Assembly (NCBI GenBank): GCA_016712405.1
Contig: JADJRD010000014.1
Location: 124,001 to 188,000 of the forward strand
DNA length: 64,000 nucleotides
Direction of reading: 5' to 3'
Source: Cellvibrio sp.
GTDB taxonomy: Bacteria > Pseudomonadota > Gammaproteobacteria > Pseudomonadales > Cellvibrionaceae
Shown: in pieces, positions 1 to 9,225 of the stretch
Layout: each line of letters starts with the position of its first letter
Numbering within the stretch: the stretch's first letter is position 1
The notes under the pieces: model-generated
Databases searched by the model: none
Told to the model about the DNA's origin: nothing
Seen by the model: only the letters and a program-made list of their open reading frames with translations
Position numbers and translations under genes: made by a program

Positions 1-643
1 GGACGTGCGACAAATTATTAACCTAAAAGATGCGAATAAATTTGAAAAAATGGTTAGGCTTTGTGCGGGTAGAATTGGCCAATTGATTAATCAAGTTTCA
101 CTCGCGAATGATGTTGGCGTTTCCGCAACGACCATTAACGAATGGCTGTCTGTATTGGAGGCATCTTTTATTATTTTTCGATTGCAGCCTTATCACGACA
201 ATATGGGCAAACGTTTAATTAAAACACCCAAACTCTATTTTGTGGATACAGGCTTGGCTGCATGGCTATTGGGCATTGAAACCAAAGTACAAATGCAGCG
301 TGATCCATTGCGTGGGAATTTATTTGAAAATCTAGTGATACTGGATCGGTTAAAATCCTATTACAACCAAGGGCGAGACCCGTCGTTATTTTTTTATAGG
401 GATAGCCATGGCAACGAAGTGGACTTAATCGAAAAACAACACAACGGATTACTCGCAACTGAAATCAAATCAGCACAGACTTGGCACTCCAGCTTTTCAA
501 AAGGACTGGATCATTTTTCGGCGCTAAAAAAGAATGTCGAAAATCATATTATTTATGGCGGCGAACAATCGCGTGTTACGGAAAAATACCGTTTGGTTTC
601 GTATCAAGAATTGGCTGAGTTTGGCGAGATACAAATAAAATAA
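1..643 (+). CDS. DUF4143 / AAA+ ATPase family protein, C-terminal part
   Basis: This is the carboxy-terminal 212 residues or so of a protein that begins before the window, since the frame is open to base 2. Proteins of this family carry an AAA ATPase domain followed by DUF4143, a winged-helix plus PD-(D/E)XK-like region. Visible here are the helix-turn-helix-like stretch (GQLINQVSLANDVGVS) at the left and, near the middle, the FVDTGLAAWLLG and GNLFENLV motifs typical of DUF4143. A nuclease-fold-like segment with EVDLIE and TEIKSA follows. The ATPase half with its P-loop is outside the window. Cellular role is unknown; such genes are often accessory. The stop lies 5 bp from the stop of the convergent pseudouridine synthase gene. 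Confidence 0.8.
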   Translation, partial: DVRQIINLKDANKFEKMVRLCAGRIGQLINQVSLANDVGVSATTINEWLSVLEASFIIFRLQPYHDNMGKRLIKTPKLYFVDTGLAAWLLGIETKVQMQRDPLRGNLFENLVILDRLKSYYNQGRDPSLFFYRDSHGNEVDLIEKQHNGLLATEIKSAQTWHSSFSKGLDHFSALKKNVENHIIYGGEQSRVTEKYRLVSYQELAEFGEIQIK

Positions 644-648
644 TTTGT

Positions 649-1509
649 CTAGGTCGTTGCCTTCATTAGTGCTAAAAAATCAGCGGGTGGAGGAGTCTCA
701 AATATCAATTCTTTCCCGCTCTTGGGTTTGATAATTTTTAATCGCATGGAGTGTAAACCCATACGGCCGCCGGCAGTCCCATAACGAGGATCGCCGACAA
801 TGGGATAACCCAACCAAGATAAGTGCGCGCGAATTTGATGTTGTCGGCCTGTTTCTAATTGCACATTTAATAGAGTGCGATTATTGCTGCTGCGTTCAGT
901 TTGATAATGAGTGACGGCGGGTTTTGCGTTGGGATGAGTGCCGACATGCATGCGATATTCAACTTCATCCAGTCGCAAGGGTTGATTTATGGTGCCTTGT
1001 GCTGGATGAGGAATGCCGACCACAATTGCCAAATAATTTTTTTCGGCTTGTTCCCATTTATCCATTACTGCTTCGCGCATTTCTTTTGATGTGGCAAACA
1101 ATAATACGCCAGAGGTGTCGCGATCAATCCGATTCACTGGCCATAATTTTACCGCTTTTGACGGGCGCGATAATTGATTGCGCAAAATCGCTAACGCATG
1201 TTGTTGGGTTTCTTTGGTGGTGCCAACAGACAATAATCCGGCGGGTTTGTTGATAGCAATTAAATCCTGATCGGAATATAAAATATCTAATTTTGTGGGT
1301 GAAGCATTGGCGGCTTTTGCAGATGCGCCTATTTCTACTAAATCGCCAACATGTAATGGATGATTGTGTTGCGTAATGGATCGGTCATTCACGCTCACGC
1401 AACCGGTCTGCAAACGAGCTTTGATTTTGCTGCGTGCCCACTGATGTAAATGTTGATTGAGAAAAACCAGCAGGCTGCTAGGTTCTTTGACGTAAAACTT
1501 ATCTGACAT
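649..1509 (-). CDS. RluA-family RNA pseudouridine synthase
   Basis: Isomerises a uridine in rRNA or tRNA to pseudouridine in the cytoplasm. The 286-residue product has an S4 RNA-binding region at the N-terminus (residues ~15-60) and an RluA catalytic domain with the NRIDRDTSG motif carrying the catalytic Asp, then the GRQHQIRAHL and GDPRYG motifs of the family. An upstream in-frame ATG at 1557 exists, but it would lie deep inside the preceding gene. The start at 1509 (MSDKFYV) overlaps that gene's stop by only 11 bp and begins at the usual family N-terminus. It is the last gene of the GH5-small exported protein-synthase transcription unit. Which RNA position is modified cannot be told from the sequence. 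Confidence 0.88.
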   Translation of the reverse strand: MSDKFYVKEPSSLLVFLNQHLHQWARSKIKARLQTGCVSVNDRSITQHNHPLHVGDLVEIGASAKAANASPTKLDILYSDQDLIAINKPAGLLSVGTTKETQQHALAILRNQLSRPSKAVKLWPVNRIDRDTSGVLLFATSKEMREAVMDKWEQAEKNYLAIVVGIPHPAQGTINQPLRLDEVEYRMHVGTHPNAKPAVTHYQTERSSNNRTLLNVQLETGRQHQIRAHLSWLGYPIVGDPRYGTAGGRMGLHSMRLKIIKPKSGKELIFETPPPADFLALMKATT

Positions 1510-1960
1510 GGGCAGTCTTGGGTTTGGTGGTGAGTTCAACCAGTGAATCCATTTCAAATAAATGGATTTTAGTTTTGGGGTTTTGCATTAAGCATTTTAT
1601 GGGTTTTGAATCACTGGGTAACAAATCCCACTGATCGCAAAGATGATAGAGAAAGTAAGCGTCCTTGCCTTTACCAATTTTGTCATACCAAGTGATATAC
1701 AAAAGGCCGTCTTTCATCATCAATCCGGTAGCAGGATTGGTTTCGCCGGATTTAAACCAAAACCAGGCATAAAAATTTTCCAAATTGGTTAATTTTTCGA
1801 GTATGCAGGTTTTGATTTTAGTCGGATCTTTTTCATAGCCTAGATCACCACAGTTTGTGGCTTTGTCGACAATAAATTCTTTTGCATAATCTTTAGGAGA
1901 TTTTGCAAAAGAGTATGTCGACACTAAAAGCAGCAACGCTAGAGTGATGGTTTGAGTCAT
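1499..1960 (-). CDS. Small exported protein of unknown function
   Basis: A 153-residue protein with a clear signal peptide: a hydrophobic LALLLLVSTYSFA core with probable cleavage after residue 19. I do not recognise the mature domain. It is rich in aromatic residues (FYAWFWFK, YITWYDK) and has four cysteines (GDLGYEK side, TCILE, HLCDQW, KCLMQ), which could form periplasmic disulfides. It starts only 3 bp after the stop of the GH5 endoglucanase gene and overlaps the pseudouridine synthase gene by 11 bp, so it is almost certainly co-transcribed with the cellulase. A role next to the cellulase, or in the envelope, is inference from location only. Confidence 0.75.
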   Translation of the reverse strand: MTQTITLALLLLVSTYSFAKSPKDYAKEFIVDKATNCGDLGYEKDPTKIKTCILEKLTNLENFYAWFWFKSGETNPATGLMMKDGLLYITWYDKIGKGKDAYFLYHLCDQWDLLPSDSKPIKCLMQNPKTKIHLFEMDSLVELTTKPKTAHVR

Positions 1961-1963
1961 GAT

Positions 1964-2962
1964 TTATTGGAGCTTCGCTTGATTCCAGTTCTGAATAACA
2001 TTTTTAACATAAAGACCAGATTCTGTGAAATCTTTATCTGTCCAGTTGCCATCCGGTTTGGTGCCATTGATTAAATGGGATGCGCCTTCTTTTTTATCAT
2101 TCAATGCCCAGTTGCAATGAGATAAATTATGTTCGCGCATAAAGTCCAGCCAACGTTGAGTTTCTTCTTTATCGACTGCGCCGTCGCCATTGGCGTTGAC
2201 TGTGCCCCACTCGGTCACCATTAATGCAATACCTTTATCTAAAGCCTTTTTGGCTTTATCGCGTAAATCTTGTTTATGTGTGCCTGCGTAAAAATGCAAC
2301 GTATAAGCAAGGTTGCTGACATTCTTAATAGGATCTTCAGCGGCTTTGTCTACGTCTTGTGACCAGGTTTGGGTGCCCACAATAATTAAATTATCCGGAT
2401 CAATCGAGCGAATTTTAGCGACCAGTTTTTCGGCGTAGGGTTTAATTTGAGTGGCCCAATCAGTGTTGTTTAATGGCTCGTTGTAAATTTCATAAATGAC
2501 GTTGGGCTTGTCACCATATTTTGTTGCTACGCGAGTAAAAAACTCCAATGCAGCTTCGGGATGTTTTTCAGCATCGTGTGAATGCCAATCAACAATTACA
2601 TAAATCCCTTGCGCTATGGCGGCATCAACTACGGTCGTTACTTTTTTAAAATTGCCTTCGGGGTCGGCCAAATAGCCACCATTTTTGTCTGCACCTATGG
2701 CAGCTCGAATGATGGTAGCGTTCCAATTTTTCACAACTGATTCTACGACTTCGGCATTGTAGTAACGATCTGCACCCCAGCCGGTATTGCTCCAGAATAA
2801 ACTGGGGCCCGCGAAGGAGGTTGGTTTGCCGGATGCGTCGACAATTTGATTGCCTTTAACAGAAAGTGCACCGTGAAGCTCAAGGGTGTTAGCGGCATAA
2901 GTCTGAACACCCAAAAGCAAACCTATAGCGGCGATGAATGAACTAATCGAATTGAATTTCAT
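1964..2962 (-). CDS. Secreted GH5 endoglucanase (cellulase)
   Basis: Hydrolyses internal beta-1,4-glucosidic bonds, most likely in cellulose. It is a 332-residue single-domain glycoside hydrolase family 5 protein (GH5_2-like). The signal peptide covers about residues 1-23 (GVQTYA then ANTLE). The catalytic acid/base is E162 in YEIYNEP and the nucleophile is E251 in VTEWGT; WHSHD (126-130) and HFYAG (223-227) are further family signatures. There is no carbohydrate-binding module and no serine linker, so it is a catalytic-only enzyme, unlike many Cellvibrio cellulases. It is transcribed divergently from the type II secretion operon 213 bp away, the machine that would plausibly export it across the outer membrane. 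Confidence 0.95.
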   Translation of the reverse strand: MKFNSISSFIAAIGLLLGVQTYAANTLELHGALSVKGNQIVDASGKPTSFAGPSLFWSNTGWGADRYYNAEVVESVVKNWNATIIRAAIGADKNGGYLADPEGNFKKVTTVVDAAIAQGIYVIVDWHSHDAEKHPEAALEFFTRVATKYGDKPNVIYEIYNEPLNNTDWATQIKPYAEKLVAKIRSIDPDNLIIVGTQTWSQDVDKAAEDPIKNVSNLAYTLHFYAGTHKQDLRDKAKKALDKGIALMVTEWGTVNANGDGAVDKEETQRWLDFMREHNLSHCNWALNDKKEGASHLINGTKPDGNWTDKDFTESGLYVKNVIQNWNQAKLQ

Positions 2963-3175
2963 AAATGTACCTTTTTGTGAATGACCGATAAACCTCTCTG
3001 AGTCTAATCAGAAAAACAGCATTCCACAGTTAAGATAAGTTTAGGCCTTGATCACACAGGGTACGAATGGAACTGGGGGCGTTTCCCAATTGTCATGAAC
3101 ATGGAGTAGAATCCCGCGGCTGTAATAAAGAACAACAATGCCCTGATACTGTTTGCCCTGTGGAAAATCGGAAAG

Positions 3176-4162
3176 ATGTCAGCGAGTCAACAACAACTAA
3201 TGTCGTCGGTTAAGCTCGCCGCCTTGGGCGCGAGAGTGCAGCCTTTACAGCGTTGGCTATCGAGAGTTCCCTTGAGTGTTTGGCAGAGTGTGGCCCGAGC
3301 TCTATTGGTATTTTGGTTGGCTTATGTCTTGGCGCAAGTGGTTTGGATGTTGATACCAGCACCGCGAATCCCGGCGGCGAGTATCAATAGTTTGGCAATC
3401 AGCACAACACCTCAATCCTCCAGTGATAAGCCCAATGTGGATATCAACCAATTAAAACAACTCACACCCTTTGGTAATCCCGCTGCAGAAGCGGCAAAAG
3501 TTCAAACATTGAATCCTGAGCAAGAAGCCGTAGATACACAGCTGAATCTTCAATTGAGTGGTTTGGTTTATTCCAGTGATGAGAAGGTGGCGCGTGCGGT
3601 GATTGTGAGTAACAGTCGTCAGGAAGTTTATGCGGTGGGTGATCCTATTGCGGACACTAACAACGCAACACTGGCCAAAATTTTGTCTGACCGCGTGATC
3701 ATCAATAACAACGGCAAAATGGAAGCGCTTTGGTTGTTTAAGGACGACCCCAATGCACCGAAAATATCCCAACCTTATGTAGCCAGCACACCCTATAACA
3801 ATACCTATAATGAGCAACCGCCGGTTTATACCTCTGATCCTATTCAGGCGGCGACTCCCTCAGCTGATCAAAACCCAGTGGTACAAATGGGCACGACTTT
3901 GTCGGATGTAGTCGCCATGAGTATTGAGCGCAAAGAAGGGCAAATTATTGGTTATAAAATTCGCCCTGGGCGCAACGCAGAATTATTTAATAACCTGGGC
4001 TTACAAACGGATGATGTGGTGACGGCTGTGAATGGCATGCCGTTAAATAATCCCGGAAAAATCATGGAAATTTATCGCAGTATGGGGAGTGCAACCTCTG
4101 CTAATTTGCAAATTTTGCGCAATGGCAGCACGGTCAATCTCGATATCTCTCTTAATCTATAG
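3176..4162 (+). CDS. gspC: Type II secretion system protein GspC
   Basis: Inner-membrane clamp protein of the type II secretion system that links the inner-membrane platform to the secretin GspD. The 328-residue product has a short cytoplasmic N-terminus, one transmembrane helix (residues ~40-60, LLVFWLAYVLAQVVWMLI) and a periplasmic homology region (~90-195, with LSGLVYSSDEKVARAVI and YAVGDPI). A Pro/Thr-rich linker leads to a C-terminal PDZ-like domain (~245-328, GYKIRPGRNAELFNNLGLQ). It is the first gene of gspC-N and lies 26 bp before gspD. Confidence 0.95.
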   Translation: MSASQQQLMSSVKLAALGARVQPLQRWLSRVPLSVWQSVARALLVFWLAYVLAQVVWMLIPAPRIPAASINSLAISTTPQSSSDKPNVDINQLKQLTPFGNPAAEAAKVQTLNPEQEAVDTQLNLQLSGLVYSSDEKVARAVIVSNSRQEVYAVGDPIADTNNATLAKILSDRVIINNNGKMEALWLFKDDPNAPKISQPYVASTPYNNTYNEQPPVYTSDPIQAATPSADQNPVVQMGTTLSDVVAMSIERKEGQIIGYKIRPGRNAELFNNLGLQTDDVVTAVNGMPLNNPGKIMEIYRSMGSATSANLQILRNGSTVNLDISLNL

Positions 4163-4188
4163 TGGCTTTAATTAACTGAGGAACGTCA

Positions 4189-6267
4189 GTGAAATCTGTT
4201 AAATATCATGTGTCATTTGTTTCCGCTTTGTTGTTGGCGGCGGTCTGTGTTGCTCAACCATTATTGGCACAGCAATTAGGGGTTCAACCTGCTCAAAATG
4301 AAAAAGGTGAGCAAGTATGGTCGGTCAATTTTAATGACACTGATATTCAGGAAGTGATTAAAATTATTGCTGGTGTGACGGGTAAAACCATCATTATTGA
4401 TCCCAAAGTTCGTGGTCCGATTAAAGTCATCAATACCCGCCCGTTAAATGCCAAAGAAGTCTATGAATTATTTTTAGCTTCATTGGATGTTTACGGATTT
4501 ACTGCTGTGGAAAGCGGCAATATTGTCAAAATAGTGGCCAACCGGGATGCCCGTAATTTACCGGTGCCTACGGAAATCAATGTCACCACCAAAGATGATC
4601 TTTACATCACTCAAGTCATCCCCCTCAAGTACACCAGTGCTTCCAAAATATTAGCGGCAATTCGACCTTTGGCTGCACAGCATGCGCACATGACAGTTTA
4701 TGAACCCAGTAACGCCATCATTCTGACCGACACCCGTGCTAACGCTGCGCGATTGAGCGAATTGATCAAGCAATTGGATAAAATTGGTTCAACCAATACC
4801 GATGTGGTGCCGCTGAAGTATGCCAATGCGACCGATGTGGTGAACATGATCGCGCAGTTGGAAAAACCCGATCCCGCTCGTGGTATTGCCACAGCACCCC
4901 CGGTAATTGTGGCCGACAAGCGCACTAATGCCGTGGTCATCAGTGGTGACGATTTATCCCGGCAGCGCATTAAATTATTGATCGAAGATCTGGACAGGCC
5001 TCAAGCCCGAAACAGCAATATCCGTGTGATCTATTTGAATTACGCCAAAGCAGAAGATGTGGCCAAGGTCTTGACGGGTATGATGCAAGGCTTGGCTCCC
5101 AAAGCGACTGACCCTAACGCGCCCAATGCAGTTCAGCCCAGCGTTCAAGCCGATGAAGCCACTAACTCGGTGTTGATCAGCGCTGATGTTGAAACTATGG
5201 ATAGTTTGTTATCCGTTATCGACAATCTGGATATTCGTCGAGCCCAAGTGTTGATTGAAGCGATTATTGTGGAGATTCAGGATACCGACGGCACAGACTT
5301 GGGTATTGAGTGGATGTATCGTGATGACAAATATGGCTTTGGCTCCAATACCAATGATGGTGCCATTGGCGGTGTCGGTGCAGCAGCGATTGCAGCCAGC
5401 GATAAGAATGCCTCGCAAGACGATAAAGACGCTGCGTTACTAAACCTTGCAGGGGGTGCGTCAAAAATTACTGGGCAAGTGTTTGGCTTTGGGCGTTTAG
5501 GCGAGCGCACCGATTTCCTCGGTGTATTGAAAATGCTGCAAACCAACAGCTCCAGCAATATTCTCTCAACCCCGAATTTGTTGACTACCGATAATACGGA
5601 AGCCTCGATCAGTGTTGGTCAAAACGTACCTTTCGCCACAGGTTCTTATTCGGGTGTTGGTGGCGTAGGTAATACCGGCAATACCGGCGGTGGCGGTTTT
5701 GGTAGCCCGTTTAATACCTTTGATCGCAAAGACATAGGTATCATCCTCAAAGTGACCCCGCATTTGAATGAAGGTAATACGGTGGTGCTGGATATTGAAC
5801 AAGAAGTGTCCAGCGTGGCGGACTTGAACAGTGCCTCAGGTTTGATCACCAACAAACGTGAAATCAAAACCCAGATTATGGCCAATGATTCGCAAACAGT
5901 AGTCTTGGGTGGTTTGATCAAAGATGACGTACTTAAAGGCGAAAAACGCGTACCGGTTCTGGGTAGCATTCCAGTCTTGGGCCACTTGTTCCGCAGCCAA
6001 TCTTCGAAAAAAGTAAAAACCAATTTGTTGGTGTTTATCCGCCCGACCATAGTGCGTGATGACCGGGTGTTGACTGGCGCAACGGCTGAAAAATATCGCG
6101 CGATTCGCGATGAGCAAATGGAACATCGCCGTCATTCTGGCTTATTGCTTTGGGAAAAAGATTTACCCCTGGTGCCAACCTGGGAAGAAGCAAACAAACC
6201 ACTTTATGATGTGCGTGATGAAGCTGCGCCAGCGGCTGACACCGTCCAACAGGACAAGGACGAATAA
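4189..6267 (+). CDS. gspD: Type II secretion secretin GspD
   Basis: Outer-membrane secretin forming the multimeric channel through which folded exoproteins leave. The 692-residue protein starts with GTG, preceded by a GAGGAA ribosome-binding site at 4178-4183. A signal peptide (~1-27, ending LLAQQ) is followed by N0 (~40-110) and three N1-N3 repeats, recognisable by recurrent V-x-L-K/N-Y-A segments (IPLKYTSA, VPLKYANA, IYLNYAKA). The secretin core (~430-620) has a Gly-rich gate loop (GGVGNTGNTGGGGFG) and the conserved VPVLGSIPVLGHLFRS motif. The C-terminal tail is an acidic S-domain-like extension. The stop is 3 bp before gspE. Confidence 0.97.
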   Translation: MKSVKYHVSFVSALLLAAVCVAQPLLAQQLGVQPAQNEKGEQVWSVNFNDTDIQEVIKIIAGVTGKTIIIDPKVRGPIKVINTRPLNAKEVYELFLASLDVYGFTAVESGNIVKIVANRDARNLPVPTEINVTTKDDLYITQVIPLKYTSASKILAAIRPLAAQHAHMTVYEPSNAIILTDTRANAARLSELIKQLDKIGSTNTDVVPLKYANATDVVNMIAQLEKPDPARGIATAPPVIVADKRTNAVVISGDDLSRQRIKLLIEDLDRPQARNSNIRVIYLNYAKAEDVAKVLTGMMQGLAPKATDPNAPNAVQPSVQADEATNSVLISADVETMDSLLSVIDNLDIRRAQVLIEAIIVEIQDTDGTDLGIEWMYRDDKYGFGSNTNDGAIGGVGAAAIAASDKNASQDDKDAALLNLAGGASKITGQVFGFGRLGERTDFLGVLKMLQTNSSSNILSTPNLLTTDNTEASISVGQNVPFATGSYSGVGGVGNTGNTGGGGFGSPFNTFDRKDIGIILKVTPHLNEGNTVVLDIEQEVSSVADLNSASGLITNKREIKTQIMANDSQTVVLGGLIKDDVLKGEKRVPVLGSIPVLGHLFRSQSSKKVKTNLLVFIRPTIVRDDRVLTGATAEKYRAIRDEQMEHRRHSGLLLWEKDLPLVPTWEEANKPLYDVRDEAAPAADTVQQDKDE

Positions 6268-6270
6268 GCC

Positions 6271-7797
6271 GTGAATGACGAGGCTATTCTGGATCTGTCA
6301 GCCGACAACGAATCCGCATCACAACCACTTGAGCGTTTGCCTTTTGGGTTTGCGTCCGAGTTCGGGGTGATGCTGGCATCAACCGAGGTTGATCAAGCCT
6401 CCAATCCTTTGGTATTGCATAAGCCAGGTATTAGCCTGAATACTCTCTTGGAATTGCAGCGCCATTTGGGTTGTCAGTTCCAACTCGAAGAAATTCCCGC
6501 TGATGATTTTCAAAAACGCTTAACTCGTGAATACCAAAGTGGCGACGGTGCTGCACAGCGTGCCGCAGAAGATCTGGGCAATGAATTTGATTTGTCATCT
6601 ATGGCGGATGATTTGGCCGATCGTACCGACTTATTAGCGGGTGACGACGACGCGCCGATTATCCGTTTGATCAACGCCATTTTGTCCCAAGCTGTGCGCG
6701 AAGGCGCTTCGGATATTCACGTTGAACCTTTTGAAGATAGAGTCTCGGTGCGCTTTCGTATTGATGGTGTGTTGAACGAAGTCTTATCGCCCAAAGCCGA
6801 ATTGGCTCCGGTATTGGTGTCGCGTATTAAAGTCATGGCGCGTTTGGATATTGCCGAAAAACGTTTGCCGCAAGATGGCCGTATTACTGTGCGCCTTGCA
6901 GGTCATGCCGTGGATATTCGTGTGTCCACCATTCCTTCAGCATTCGGTGAACGTATCGTGATGCGTTTGCTGGATCAGGCCGCCGGTCAGCTCAAGCTGG
7001 AACAATTGCAAATGCCGGCGCAAGTACATGAGCGATTTGCCAAAAACCTCTTGAAACCTCACGGCATTATTTTGGTGACCGGCCCTACGGGTTCAGGTAA
7101 AACCACAACGCTTTATGCGGGTCTGAGTCATATCAATACCCGCAGTCGCAACATTCTGACGATTGAAGATCCGGTTGAATATTTGTTACCCGGAATTGGC
7201 CAAACCCAGGTCAACCCTAAAGTGGAAATGACCTTTGCCCGTGGCTTGCGCGCGATATTGCGTCAGGACCCGGATGTGGTGATGGTCGGTGAGATTCGAG
7301 ATGGTGAAACGGCCGAGATTGCGATTCAAGCATCTTTGACCGGTCACTTGGTGTTATCCACCCTGCACACCAATACGGCCATTGGTGCTGTTTTGCGTTT
7401 GAAAGATATGGGGGTGGAGCCTTTCCTTTTAGCGTCCAGCCTTGAAGTGGTGATGGCGCAACGTTTGGTGCGTGTTCTGTGCAGCCATTGCAAAACCTCC
7501 TATCAGCCGGAAGATGCCGAGCGCGATATGCTCAAGTTGCCTGCCAATACACCCATTTATCGTGCAGTCGGTTGTCATCATTGCAATATGCAAGGTTACA
7601 AAGGGCGTAAGGCAATTTATGAATTAATCGAGATCAATGAGCGCATGCGCCATCTCATTCATGAACATGCGAGCGAACAGGATCTGCTGGCCGAAGCGCG
7701 CAAAAACAGCAATTCAATCAGCGACGATGGCCGCCAAACGGTTTTAGATGGCATCACCACTATTGAAGAAGTCTTGCGCGTGACCACGCAGCTCTAA
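6271..7797 (+). CDS. gspE: Type II secretion ATPase GspE
   Basis: Cytoplasmic hexameric ATPase that drives pseudopilus assembly. The 508-residue product has an N-terminal GspE N1E/N2E region (to ~125) and a PAS-like linker domain (SDIHVEP at ~147-153). Then come the Walker A motif GPTGSGKTT (271-279), the aspartate box (ILTIEDPVEY), Walker B (DVVMVGEIRD, 335-344) and the His box (STLHTNTA). The zinc-binding tetracysteine motif is present as CSHC (404-407) and CHHC (435-438). It starts with GTG directly after gspD. Confidence 0.97.
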   Translation: MNDEAILDLSADNESASQPLERLPFGFASEFGVMLASTEVDQASNPLVLHKPGISLNTLLELQRHLGCQFQLEEIPADDFQKRLTREYQSGDGAAQRAAEDLGNEFDLSSMADDLADRTDLLAGDDDAPIIRLINAILSQAVREGASDIHVEPFEDRVSVRFRIDGVLNEVLSPKAELAPVLVSRIKVMARLDIAEKRLPQDGRITVRLAGHAVDIRVSTIPSAFGERIVMRLLDQAAGQLKLEQLQMPAQVHERFAKNLLKPHGIILVTGPTGSGKTTTLYAGLSHINTRSRNILTIEDPVEYLLPGIGQTQVNPKVEMTFARGLRAILRQDPDVVMVGEIRDGETAEIAIQASLTGHLVLSTLHTNTAIGAVLRLKDMGVEPFLLASSLEVVMAQRLVRVLCSHCKTSYQPEDAERDMLKLPANTPIYRAVGCHHCNMQGYKGRKAIYELIEINERMRHLIHEHASEQDLLAEARKNSNSISDDGRQTVLDGITTIEEVLRVTTQL

Positions 7798-7810
7798 GGC
7801 GGACTGATCA

Positions 7811-9043
7811 ATGGGCGCTTACAGTTACAAAGCACTGAACGAAGAAGGCAAAACCGTTAAAGGTTTGCTCGAAGGGGATTCCGAGCGTCATATTCGAACA
7901 CAGTTGCGTGCGCAGCGATTAAAACCTTTGGAGGTCATCAGCGCAAACGCGACTGATAAAGTTGAAGAAGAAAAATCAACCTCATTATTTTCCAGTTCGC
8001 GTGGTGGCAAATTAAATACACGTGAACTCAGTATGCTAACTCGCCAATTGGCGTCATTGGTGAAATCCGGTTTACCACTGGATGAAGCCTTGCAAGCCTG
8101 TGCAAAACAATCGAAAAAACCCAAAGTGAAACGCGTTATTTTGCAAGTGCGTTCACGTGTTCTTGAAGGTTTTAGTTTGGCGCAAGCCATGGGTGATAAT
8201 CCTGCCGCGTTTGACAATATGTATCGCGCATTGGTACGTGCCGGTGAAGGTTCAGGTTATTTAAGTGCAGTGCTTGAACGTTTGGCGGATTACACCCAAT
8301 CCAGTCAAATTTTAAAACAAAAAATTAAAATGGCGATGATTTATCCCATCGTTATGATGGTGGTAAGTTTGGGTGTCATCATCGGCATGATGGTCTTTGT
8401 GGTGCCGGAACTCACTGGAATTTTTTCGCAAAATAAAACGGAATTACCTTTGTTGACACGAGGTCTGATCGCGACCAGTAACTTCTTTGTTCACTACGGA
8501 TTATTGTTGTTGGTTGCTATTGTTGCTGCAATCATCGGTTGGATAATGTTTTTAAAAAAGCCGGAAAATCTGCGCCGTTGGGATCAAACCAAATTAAAGT
8601 TGCCGGTTCTCGGTGAATTAATTCAGCAAGTGGATTCGTCACGTTTTGCCGCAACATTGAGTTTGTTGTCGGCCAGTGGTGTGCCCTTGTTGCAATCACT
8701 GAATATCGCCAGTCAGGTGATGACTAACAAAATTATGCAAGAAGCCAGTGAGCAAGTCGCCAATACTGTGCGCGAAGGAGTGAGCTTGAGTCGCGCATTG
8801 GAACAAGCACAATGTTTTCCGCCTTTGTTGATTCAATTGGTGGCTTCGGGTGAAACCAACGGTACTTTGCCACAACAATTGGATAACGCGGCACGCGATC
8901 AAGAACGTGATTTGGAAATGCTGTTAAGTGTTGCTATGAGTTTGTTAGAACCAGCAACCATTATTTTTATGGGCAGTGTCGTTGGGCTAATTGTGATGGC
9001 CGTACTGACACCAATTTTTGAAATGACTAAATTGGCGCATTGA
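7811..9043 (+). CDS. gspF: Type II secretion inner-membrane protein GspF
   Basis: Polytopic inner-membrane platform protein that couples GspE to the pseudopilus. The 410 residues contain two repeated T2SSF domains (~70-195 and ~275-395). Hydrophobic segments lie at about 175-200 (MIYPIVMMVVSLGVIIGMMVFVVPEL), 225-250 and 375-400. The N-terminal MGAYSYKALNEEGKTVKG is the classic GspF/PilC start. It lies 13 bp after gspE. After its stop, a 182-bp gap full of inverted repeats separates it from gspG, an unusually large gap for this operon. Confidence 0.96.
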   Translation: MGAYSYKALNEEGKTVKGLLEGDSERHIRTQLRAQRLKPLEVISANATDKVEEEKSTSLFSSSRGGKLNTRELSMLTRQLASLVKSGLPLDEALQACAKQSKKPKVKRVILQVRSRVLEGFSLAQAMGDNPAAFDNMYRALVRAGEGSGYLSAVLERLADYTQSSQILKQKIKMAMIYPIVMMVVSLGVIIGMMVFVVPELTGIFSQNKTELPLLTRGLIATSNFFVHYGLLLLVAIVAAIIGWIMFLKKPENLRRWDQTKLKLPVLGELIQQVDSSRFAATLSLLSASGVPLLQSLNIASQVMTNKIMQEASEQVANTVREGVSLSRALEQAQCFPPLLIQLVASGETNGTLPQQLDNAARDQERDLEMLLSVAMSLLEPATIIFMGSVVGLIVMAVLTPIFEMTKLAH

Positions 9044-9053
9044 AAACACCTTT

Positions 9054-9188
9054 AGCCCCTCCCTTTGAAAAAGGGAGGCGGGGGAGGGATTTAAGATGGC
9101 CGATATTACGAAGATTTTAAATCCCCCCTAACCCCCCTTTTTCAAAGTGGGGGACAGCTCCTCCCTCTTGCGGGAGAGGGGGGAGATT
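9054..9188. repeat. Intergenic inverted-repeat (REP-like) element inside the gsp operon
   Basis: The gap between gspF and gspG is occupied by palindromic sequence. A C/T-rich block with a GAAAAAGGG core (9057-9095) is mirrored by 9114-9155, which carries the complementary TTTAAATCCCCCC and CCCCCCTTTTTCAAAG segments. A further small hairpin of CTCCCTC / GAGGGGGG type lies at 9160-9185. A similar C/T-rich palindromic block lies at 34429-34544, so this looks like a dispersed REP/BIME-type element. If transcribed, it would form a strong stem between the gspF and gspG messages. Confidence 0.7.
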
Positions 9189-9225
9189 TTTGAGTTCAAA
9201 ACTTTTTAACAAGAGAGACAAAAAC

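Noticed and set aside
3082..3112. Sigma-70 promoter before gspC (TTCCCA...TAGAAT)
   Set aside because: The TAGAAT box at 3107-3112 is plausible, but no convincing -35 lies at the right distance, so I do not list it.
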